Origin: Silene latifolia
Lineage: Eukaryota; Streptophyta; Magnoliopsida; Caryophyllales; Caryophyllaceae
Reading direction: 5' to 3'
DNA: 64,000 nt
NCBI RefSeq assembly: GCF_048544455.1
Contig: NC_133535.1
Span: 84,568,120 to 84,632,119, forward strand
Numbering within the stretch: position 1 is the first letter of the stretch; each line of letters starts with the position of its first letter. Both the position numbers and the translations under genes were made by a program. Below, piece by piece: positions 56,025 to 64,000 of the stretch. The notes under the pieces were generated by a model. The model was not told where the DNA came from. It was given only the letters and a program-made list of their open reading frames with translations, and ran no database searches.

Positions 56025-59000
56025 TGTGACACCCTCATTTATTGCGGAAAAGTAAACACGTAAATCTAGAATAAAACTGCATGGATATGTTTGTAATAGG
56101 TTCATTATAGTAAAAACCTGTAATTTTTAAAACCTGAACCTGTTATAAAGATATCCAAATGGGAAGGTGTCAAACATGCAAGGTCCAAAATAAATCTCAT
56201 GAATGAAACATCGCTAAAGTCGCGAAACAAAGTTATACAAACCAAATATGAGAAAGGGAGACATATGTCCCTAAAAAGTATATGACATAAAAAGTATTTA
56301 AGGGTCACAATATAATAAAGTCAATCTAGGTTCCAAGGTTACTTTGCTCGCTAGCTCGTCCATGTACCCCATATATGCATCACCTACCTGTCATTCGCAT
56401 TTTATACAAATATGAAAGCCACAGTCAGTGGGGAGTAACTCCGAGTTCTCCCAGCCACGAAATGTCATAATTAATATAACATGTAAACATAAGGATATGA
56501 ATACGAATCACACAATGCCTTAGCATATAGATGCTAGACAATCGTGCTTATCATGTGAACAACAATATAACACCACATAGTCCTAGCATGTGAATACTAG
56601 ACCGACTCAAGCTACACTATCATGTGAGTCAAATAACACACGGGAATCCAAACTCTATCAACCATAGCCGGCTTGCATCTCACATTCTATGATTCATAGA
56701 ATCATCAAACAAGAAAGAGCAATATATCAAAGACAGGCATAAGTTCTTAGCACCGTCAATAGTCACTCTGTAACTCGAGTCTATACCACGAGGTAGGGAA
56801 GGTAATCGAACCGGTATCTTGGCTCAGAGGTTCTATCAAAACATGGCCAAGACACAACACAACCCTAGCCTAAAATCTGCGTAGACCTAGACATGCGGAT
56901 ACACACCACCGCACCCAAGACCCACAATTTTTTTAAAACAAAGTGAGTACTCTAAGGAGTCCACCAAAGGGTTGGCTAGCACTTAAGCTGACCACTTACT
57001 CTCAAAATAAGTAACGAGGTCATGCCCCAACATGGATATAAACCCACCAAGTCAGGAACACAAAGGCTATTAAGCAGTGAACATATACTCAAAAGACTAT
57101 AAAGGCCTATCTTTGATGAAGGCCGAAATACTCACCTAGGACCTAGTCCCAGACTAGTCCCACTTGAATACTTTAGCCCACACCACACAAGACAAGTAGG
57201 ATACCCAATTCAGCTGACAATCCAACAAAATCTCCAATAACAATAATAATCCAAATTCCAGCTAACCGTTAATCTCATAATTCATGAGAACAAGCTAAAA
57301 TGGCAACAAGGCAAGAAGACTCAAGTATAAGGCATCCAAAGCATCCAACAACCAACATGTGAAATGATAATTACAAATATCAAGAAATAACATAAAACTT
57401 CCAATAACAACCAATCTCACCTCAAAGACAAACCCTCGACCCGAGTCCCGCGACAGTCATCGGTCAAAAATCGAGGTCGATGGTTTAAACCTAGTTTGAC
57501 CAAACTCGTTCGGTCAATCGGCCCACTTTCAGTCTTGGCCTACTTTGGCCCAAATCACAAATTTATCACAATATTATTCTCATGCTATTTCCAATTTCTA
57601 TCATGTGAAAAACGAAAGTAACACATTATCAATCACCTAAACACTTAACAAACAACCAGCACAACATTAACTACTAATGTGACATTAATTCGTCGAGTAA
57701 CTCGGAATAGTTACCTTACGCTAGCAAAGAGACAAGTAATAACTTGAGAAAGCTTCTAAAACCCAAAATTACTCTTCATCTTCAACCACATATGAGCCAC
57801 CTAAAATAATTATGTGAAAGGACGATATTAACGAATTATCTTTATATAAAATATGAGACGGAAATTAATTTAATTATATTTTAAATAAACCAAACTAGCG
57901 TCAAAACAATTTATAGACACGGTTCAAAAGTTATTATGACAACCTCAAACTCGGCCTAACCACCAACTACACATGGCCTCAAACTCGTGACTTAGCTAGG
58001 CCACGCCTAGGCCACACCAAAGCCATCGCTGCTAAGCTACGGCCAGGCCACGCCGTGCCATCGACCCGCCTAAAAAAGCAAGCCACAAAGAGTCCGACAC
58101 GACCACCACCCGACTACCCATAGCCACCCTTCACCCTACTTCATAACCTGACCCAAAAATCAGTCCAAAAAAGAACCCAAAAGATGCCTAAGTTCGACCC
58201 CAACTCCGGTCCTCAAATGCAAAGTGAAAACCCACGATGACGCTCTCGTCCCGCCCAAAACAGAGTACCAATCGTCCCCTTAAGACTCCATTCTCGCGCC
58301 TAAAAACAGTCCAAGCTGAGCCAACTAAGTCAGCATTTAAAACGGTTTTAGAGCGGAAATCCACAAGTATAAAACAACTCAAAAACAGACCTTAAAGACT
58401 ACCAAAATCGCCCCAACACAGAGTCCAAATTAGTCCAAAACAATCCCTACATGTCAGTATACACCGTCTCAACTATAAAACACACCAATTATCACCCAAA
58501 ACAATCCATACATGTCAGCATACACCGTCTTAAATATACCACTTACTAGCTAGCATCCCAAATGATCCCTAGAGGTCGGTATACACCGTCTCAATCATCT
58601 CCACATATCGGATACACCATCTCAACTATACAACTGACTAATTAACATCCATAAGGATCCCTATATATAATTATACACCGTCTCAATTATAAAACAGACT
58701 AACCAGCATTCGAAATAAACATATTTTACAAGTAATATCGAGTAATCCGTTAGTGTTACCTTTTTAATCTTCTACCAGACCGTCTATTTTAGTACATACA
58801 ACCGTCTTATAATAAATAAAGCTGAAAATATAAATGGGTTTGTAAAAATACATGACGAAAATGAATTTTACTTACAACGGATTGACGAGAACGACGAAAG
58901 GAGCGCTATGGAACAAAAATAGTTGAAAACGGATGACAAACGGAGCACCAGGACGTATTATAGACAAAAATTGAAGAGGTAACAGACAGAAGGAATAAGA

Positions 59001-59629
59001 AGGGCGAAGAAGAGGAAAAGAAGAAAGAGACGTGGGAAAACAAAAATGAGGCAAAGACACACAAACTTTCGCTATTTATTATACGTACGTTTCTTCGTCG
59101 TTAAGAAACTTCGATAGTTATTAAAACCGTTTCGAGTTAAATTTAACCGATTTAAGTAAAAGTTTCAGTAATAAAACAGAATCAATAATAAATAAATTTA
59201 ATGAGTGAAAATAAAATAAACTCAGCTAGTTAACGTAAATAATAAGAAATCGGCTTGAAACGGAATTATTAGCGATTTTTACGAAACTAACGGATATTAA
59301 TAAAAATTGCTAATTTAGTGAAATAAGCTCAAAATAGCTAATTGGACGGTTTTGTTCCCAAAATCCATCTCGGGTTCACTTAAAACAACTTTCATAAGGA
59401 CTTGTAAAGAAACGGAAATTATTAAATAAATAAACTCGAACTAATTTCAATAAACTCGAACTAACTTTAAATAAACTTATTAATGATTATTAAAATTAAC
59501 GTATCTAATTATGATGAAATTAATTAATTAGCTAAGCATATATATATAAATCGTTAAATGATGTAATTAAATTCAAAATAGCAATTAAAAAAAAATTTTA
59601 TCCAACTTAATAAAATACGGGGTGTTACA
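56025..59629 (-). repeat. 5' LTR of element G
   Basis: Second copy of 49740-53347. The TACACCGTCT repeats are at about 58455-58690. No gene. Confidence 0.92.
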
Positions 59630-59757
59630 AGATGCATATCCCTTGAGTTTTAAGATGGCAACTTTAAAAGCTTTTCTGTTATCATAATTTTTAAACTCAA
59701 AGACTCTCTCAACAGATCTAAGCCAGTCTAACAAATCCTCGGGATTTAAACTACCAT
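59630..59757 (-). pseudogene. gag N-terminal-middle part of element H
   Basis: The minus strand reads SLNPEDLLDWLRSVERVFEF and KAFKVAILKLKGYA, blocks at the start of a Ty3 capsid domain. It links the N-terminal piece right of the CACTA element to the piece left of G, with frame kept at both joints when one copy of each duplication is left out. Confidence 0.88.
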
Positions 59758-61450
59758 CACTACTACAAATTTAGGCAACTACAACGCCCCTTTAACAACG
59801 ATTATTCACGAAAATCACAATAGACGTTGTAGAATGTATGGCGCGAATTTTACTAAAATCAATTACAACGGGTATAGTTATAAAAACCGTTGTTATTATT
59901 TTTAACAACGGGTCACACATGCGGAACCGTTGTTAATAATTTGGCGCAAAATTGGCGCAAAGTTAGTGAAAAGTAATCACAACGGTTATTTTTGAAACCC
60001 GTTGTTAAAACTTATTTAACAACGGGTATTTTTTACAACCGTTGTTAAAACATATTTCACAACGGTTGTTGTTTAATAACCGTTGTCAATACCTTCCATA
60101 CTATAAACCACACAAAATGAAGTCTCTGCACCACAAAAACACAACCCTTAATACACAAACACAAACACAAAGAGACAAACAAACACAAAACACATACACA
60201 CTCTCTTTCTCTCTTTCTCTATTTCTCTCTTTCTCATCGTCGCTTTATCTTCTCGCCGTCATTGTGATTTCATCGTCTATTACGTTACGTATTTATCGTA
60301 AATCTCGCCACACCTTTGTCATCGTCATTATTTTCTTTTTCTATTTATTTCTTTTGCATATATGTGTTTTTATCGACCATTATGTTATTTGTTTAAGTAT
60401 TGTTCGCATAATTAGTTACTTACTAAAACAATGAAGAAGCAAGATGAAGAAGTAAGATAAACATAATTAATATATATATATATATATATTTATAAATACA
60501 TAAATTAAAAAAAAAAAATTACATATGTAAAAATGCAATTCTTATATTTTCATGGAGGATCTTATTGTGCTCTATCGTATCCATCCTCTCCTCCTTGGCT
60601 ATTTGGAGGTTCCGTTCAGCATTTGCTATATCGTCATATAGCCGCAATCGCTTCGCTTCTCGTCAAGCCATCTTCTTTGGCGTGCTTCAGTGCGGATCGA
60701 GCTTCCGCAAGGTAGCTCCTGAAACTTTCCTCAATATGGAGGAACCGGCGGATGAAGTTGTTGTTGTTCTCGATCATGGTAAGAGTCTTTAGGATGAAAT
60801 CATTCATTTTCTTAGAGTTTTTGAGTTTGATTTGAAAGATTAAGTAGAGTTTGTTTTAACAGTTAGAGTTTGGAGATGAATATATGAGATAATGGAAATG
60901 TTAGTTGAGATATGCAATGTATTTATACTAAGCAATGTGTGGGTTGAGTTAATTGCTTTTTAATTAATATATATGTTAGGAAGTTGTGCCATAATCATCA
61001 TCATCTCTCTCAATAATGCTGCTTCAAATCCTATTACTAACCCTTCTCATTCCATATTATCCGTTCATATGTACAGTGAATGTCAGTAATAATGCATGCA
61101 TTGGAATTCTAACAGGCCGTAATTATGCATGCATCTAGTAATATTTAATTTATTTTTTTTTTATTTTTTAAGAACAAACAACAACGGTTATTTTAAAACA
61201 ACCCGTTGTCTTTAGTTATAACAACGGTTTTGTATATTACAACCCGTTGTTATAACTTTCCCCCCAAAATTGAGTCACACTTTCCACAACGGGTTTTTAT
61301 ACATAAAACCGTGGTTAATATTTTTAACAACGGTTTCCTTAAGTAAACCAACCGTTGTTAAAACCTTCTACAACGGACGCTTTAACAACGTCCGCTTTTT
61401 TATATAACAACGGTTTTTGACCGTTGTTATAGCCTGTATCTGTAGTAGTG
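59758..61450. mobile_element. non-autonomous CACTA transposon I
   Basis: The ends are CACTACTACA in inverted orientation (59758-59767 and 61441-61450), flanked by a 3 bp duplication CAT (59755-59757, 61451-61453), both typical of the CACTA (En/Spm) superfamily. The outer 300 bp on each side are filled with ACAACGG(T/G)TTTT motifs and their reverse, the subterminal repeats bound by transposase in this group. At 1.7 kb it has no transposase. A (TA)n run lies at about 60468-60490. Confidence 0.9.
60530..60777 (-). pseudogene. short coiled-coil-like coding fragment in CACTA element I
   Basis: From an ATG at 60775-60777 the minus strand encodes MIENNNNFIRRFLHIEESF and about 30 further residues rich in Glu, Lys, Arg and Ala, to a stop near 60635. 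A shift of one base near 60655 leads to a second piece with the same character (YDDIANAERNLQIAKEERMD). Together they look like one alpha-helical, coiled-coil-prone protein. I do not recognise it. It may be a relic of a transposon gene or a captured host fragment. Confidence 0.45.
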
Positions 61451-61754
61451 CATGGAAATCAGGAATGTCTACCTTTACATCTTTGTCTCTGGCAGCATAT
61501 ATTCCTTCCTCTATTCTTGAGTCATCTGATTCAGAGATGGCTTCCTTATAAGGATCATGATGTGGTTTCCTCCTTCCTGCTCCCATTGCAATCTCTCTCC
61601 CCCTTCATCTTCCTCTGAAAAGTAGTGGTTACCTTCTTGGGTCGTGGTTTGGAAATCTCTCTATGACAGTATGGACATCATTGAGCAAAGTATCCACTTT
61701 TTCTGCTAGATCATGTATTCTGGTCTCAATACCAGCAACTCTCTCTTCACTCAT
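61451..61754 (-). pseudogene. gag N-terminus of element H
   Basis: The likely start is the ATG at 61752-61754 (MSEERVAGIETRIHDLAEKVDTLL), a helical N-terminus common in Ty3 gag. A stop near 61625 and a frame change lead to the open piece 61454-61586 (KEAISESDDSRIEEG ... VDIPDFH), which the CACTA element cuts at 61454. Confidence 0.75.
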
Positions 61755-61843
61755 TGGGTTGTTTTTTGTAGTTTTGATGTAGCTGGGAAAATGAACTCAC
61801 TTTTCTCTCACTCAGGACTAACACAAGATAGGATTTGTTATAA

Positions 61844-61861
61844 CATAAGCCCTGATTACCA
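61844..61861 (-). promoter_or_regulatory. probable primer binding site of element H (initiator tRNA-Met, degenerate)
   Basis: The minus strand reads TGGTAATCAGGGCTTATG, five bases from the LTR remnant. It resembles TGGTATCAGAGC with an extra A and one change. Confidence 0.55.
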
Positions 61862-61866
61862 GAATT

Positions 61867-61922
61867 TGTAGTGTAAGCTATGGGGACAGACACAATTTGA
61901 ACAAACCCTGAAACAGACAAGG
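61867..61922 (-). repeat. truncated 5' LTR of element H
   Basis: A 56 bp piece that matches 25868-25923 with two or three differences. It is the U5 end of the H LTR; the rest is deleted, and element A resumes at about 61923. Therefore no duplication can be seen for H. Confidence 0.75.
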
Positions 61923-62680
61923 AAGAGGTAGATAAGCAGTTCAAAGCCGGGTTCATCAAAGTGTCTGAATACTCTGACTGGGTGGCCAACATAGTTCCTG
62001 TACCCAAGAAAAATGGGAGAATTCGGGTTTGCGTTGACTTCAGGGACCTGAACAAAGCAAGTCCAAAAGACGACTTCCCTCTGCCACATGTTGACATCCT
62101 GGTGGATAACACTACCGAGCACGCCCTATTATCATTCATGGACAGGTATACTAGGTACAACCAGATCAAAATGGCTGAGGAAGACATGCATAAGACCGCA
62201 TTCATAACACAGTGGGGTACATACAGCTACACGGTCATGCCCTTCGGTCTAATCAACGCCGGAGCAACTTATCAAAGAGCCGCCACCACACTCCTACATG
62301 ACATGATGCACAAGGAGGTGGAGGTATATGTCGATGACATGATCGTTAAATTAAAAAAGCGGGATGGCCACATCAACTCCCTCCGGAAATTCTTCGCTCT
62401 TCTGCGAAAATATAACATGAGACTAAATTCTCAGAAGTGTGCATTCGGGGTCACCTCCGGAAAACTTCTGGGACACGTCGTCAGCAAAAGGGGCATCGAA
62501 ATTGATCCTACCAAAATCAAGGCTCTTCAACAAATGCCTCGGCCTAAGAATGAGAAGGAGATTCGGGGATTTCTCGGTCAAGTTCAATACATCAGTCGCT
62601 TCATAGCAAAACTCACTATGATTTACGAACCAATCTTCAAGAAGCTCCGCGCCTCCGATCACTCCGATTGGGATGACGAC
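61923..62680 (+). pseudogene. reverse transcriptase of Tat/Retand-like element A
   Basis: The RT part of pol, open from about 61923 to the stop at 63338. Blocks in order: EEVDKQFKAGFI, IVPVPKKNGRIRVCVDFRDL (62000-62050), KDDFPLPHVDILVD, FMDRYTRYNQIKM with the first catalytic Asp (near 62137), GTYSYTVMPFGLINAGATYQ, and YVDDMIVKLKKR with the active-site YVDD (near 62330). LGHVVSKRGIEIDPTKIKAL belongs to the thumb. All catalytic residues are present. Its N-terminal joint to gag-protease was broken by element H. Confidence 0.92.
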
Positions 62681-63130
62681 TGTCAAAAGGCCTTCGACAG
62701 GATAAAGAAAATCCTATCTAAGCCTCTTGTCCTCATGCCACCTCAACAAGGAATTCCCTTATCCCTATACCTGACTGTCACCGACACAGCCATGGGAGCA
62801 ATGCTAGCACAAACAGTCGACGGCGAAGAACAAGCCATCTATTACATCAGCAAAAAATTCATCGAGTATGAGACAAGGTACACGCAACTGGAAAAGACAT
62901 GCCTTGCCCTGGTCTGGTCAACAAAGAAGCTGCGACACTACATGCTCAGCTACACGGTTCACATTTACTCCAAGATGGACCCGGTCAAATACATCTTCGA
63001 AAAACCCGTACTAAACGGAAGGCTGCCTAAATGGACACTCATGCTATCTGAATTTGACCTCAAATTCGTACCCCTCAAGGTTATCAAGGGAAGGGTAGTC
63101 GGCGATTTCGTAGCAGAAAACCCTGTCAAC
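62681..63130 (+). pseudogene. Ty3-type RNase H of element A
   Basis: Blocks PLSLYLTVTDTAMGAMLAQ, AIYYISKKFIEYETRYTQLE, KTCLALVWSTKKLRHYM and LPKWTLMLSEFDLKFVPLK are those of the first RNase H of Tat elements. Here the usual catalytic Asp region reads YLTVTDTA, which is typical of a domain that has lost activity in elements with a second RNase H. It is in one open frame with RT. Confidence 0.85.
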
Positions 63131-63735
63131 GAGGATCCAACAACCGACACATGGTCACTTCCTGACGAAGACATCCTTTGTGCCGACACCGACACATGGG
63201 ACTTATACTTCGACGGTGCATTAAACCTGAGAGGCTTCGGGGTAGGAATCCTTCTGATATCACCAGAGGGAGAACATGTTCCAATCTCAATCAAGCTAGA
63301 CATCACCGTCACCAACAATGCCACCGAATACGAAGCATGACTCATCGGCCTACAAGAAGCCATAACACTTGGCATCAAGAGACTGAGGGTCCATGGCGAT
63401 TCCTCACTCATCATCAATCAGGTGTCCGGATCATGGAAAATCCGTAGCGATAGCTTAGCACCCTACCGAGCAAAAATTAATCAGGAGGCCGAATTCTTTG
63501 ACCAAGTCGATTACTTCCACTTACCACGGGAAGAAAATCAATTTGCTGATGCCCTGGCAAAACTTGCGACGCTCGTCAACATACCTGACTACATGACATC
63601 GATGCCCCTAAGCGCACCAGCTCACATCTGCGCCATCAACAACGATGAGGAGAACCATGTCGAACCTTGGTACCAAGCCATCCTCAACTACAAAACCAAA
63701 AACGAATTCCCTCCCAACTCTGATACAAGAGGATA
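63131..63735 (+). pseudogene. second (archaeal-type) RNase H of element A
   Basis: WDLYFDGALNLRGFGVGILL (near 63195-63255) with the first Asp, NNATEYEA with Glu (near 63316-63337), then a TGA stop at 63338-63340, then LRVHGDSSLIINQVSG with Asp (near 63385-63430) and REENQFADALAKLA with the last Asp (near 63530-63570). An additional RNase H of this kind is the mark of the Tat lineage (Ogre, Retand and relatives) and supports the naming of A. The stop and another at 63734-63736 make the copy inactive. Confidence 0.88.
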
Positions 63736-64000
63736 AATAGCAATCCGTTTACTTGCATCACAATTCGTGATAAACCAAGAACAACTATACAAAAGAACAC
63801 CCTAAGGGATTATCCTCCTTTGCATTGACCACCACAAAGCCAAAAAAGTCATGGGAGAGGTCCACGACGGAGAATGCGGCCCTCACATGAGCGCAATAAT
63901 GCTGACCCAAAAAATCATGCGGTTAGGCTACTACTGGACCACCATGGAAGCCGATTGCAGAAACTACGTCAAACATTGCCACAATTGTTAAATCTTCGTC
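63736..64000 (+). pseudogene. integrase N-terminus of element A, runs off the window
   Basis: After stops near 63736 and 63802 the frame shows the integrase zinc-binding region HDGECGPHMSAIMLTQKIMR, LGYYWTTMEADCRNYVKHCH and NC (63865-63990), an H2C2 finger. A TAA at about 63989-63991 follows. The catalytic core and the 3' LTR lie right of the window. Confidence 0.85.

Larger units (their letters stand above)
49740..59629 (-). mobile_element. large non-coding LTR element G (LARD type)
   Basis: LTRs of 3608 and 3605 bp (minus orientation TGTAACACCCC ... GGGTGTCACA) with a perfect duplication AGATG (49735-49739, 59630-59634). The primer site shows minus-strand polarity. The 2.7 kb between the LTRs has no coding region, so G is a large retrotransposon derivative that moves in trans. 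The LTR start TGTAACACC is common among Tekay-like chromoviruses, which makes such an element the likely helper (inference). It lies in the gag of H. Confidence 0.93.

Noticed and set aside
60042..60434. 130-residue ORF in the CACTA element
   Set aside because: Low-complexity Thr/Gln/Ser and hydrophobic text across AT-rich DNA, with no domain and no support from codon use.

Overview
The window is eukaryotic, almost certainly a flowering plant (probably a eudicot; a Caryophyllales-type genome is only a guess). It holds no recognisable cellular gene. Nearly all of it is explained by eight transposable elements nested in each other. Evidence for a plant genome: Athila, Tat/Retand and chromovirus-like Ty3 elements, a Ty1/copia element, a CACTA element, primer sites matching plant tRNA-Asp, tRNA-Arg and initiator tRNA-Met, AT-rich DNA, and many TAG/TAA stops where CAG/CAA is expected, as in methylated, decaying repeats.

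Layout. Element A (+ strand, Tat/Retand-like Ty3) is the outer frame: LTR sequence ending at 21504, tRNA-Arg primer site, gag and protease to 25867, then RT, RNase H, a second (archaeal-type) RNase H and the start of integrase at 61923-64000. Element B (- strand, Athila-like; <1-16950) lies in or next to the A LTR and is itself split by copia element E (2924-11731, target duplication TGGAT). Element A is split by element H (- strand Ty3, about 25868-61922). H was hit by five further elements: Athila-like C (26637-33512, left end deleted), Athila-like D (35072-46113, duplication CACTT), a 2.6 kb non-coding LTR element F (46855-49463), a 9.9 kb non-coding element G with 3.6 kb LTRs (49740-59629, duplication AGATG), and a CACTA element I (59758-61450, duplication CAT). 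The pieces of H between them line up as one gag-protease-RT-RNase H order.

How the parts relate. B, C and D share LTR type, tRNA-Asp primer site, leader, a CG-rich palindrome array and an ORF in the env position, but each keeps a different part of the coding set: D has gag-protease and no polymerase, C has polymerase and no gag-protease, B has only the N-terminal gag. D is young (about ten differences between its 1.76 kb LTRs) and its env-position ORF is open, so it must have been copied in trans.

Most interesting signals: (1) in F and H, arrays of stem-loops downstream of the TATA box keep a loop starting TGTGCT(A/T)G while the stems change on both sides together; (2) in A, B, C and D, arrays of inverted repeats with a fixed CG-NN-CG centre and co-varying arms lie upstream of the LTR TATA box and, in the Athila group, again just upstream of a TATA-like box before the env-position ORF, suggesting a second internal promoter.
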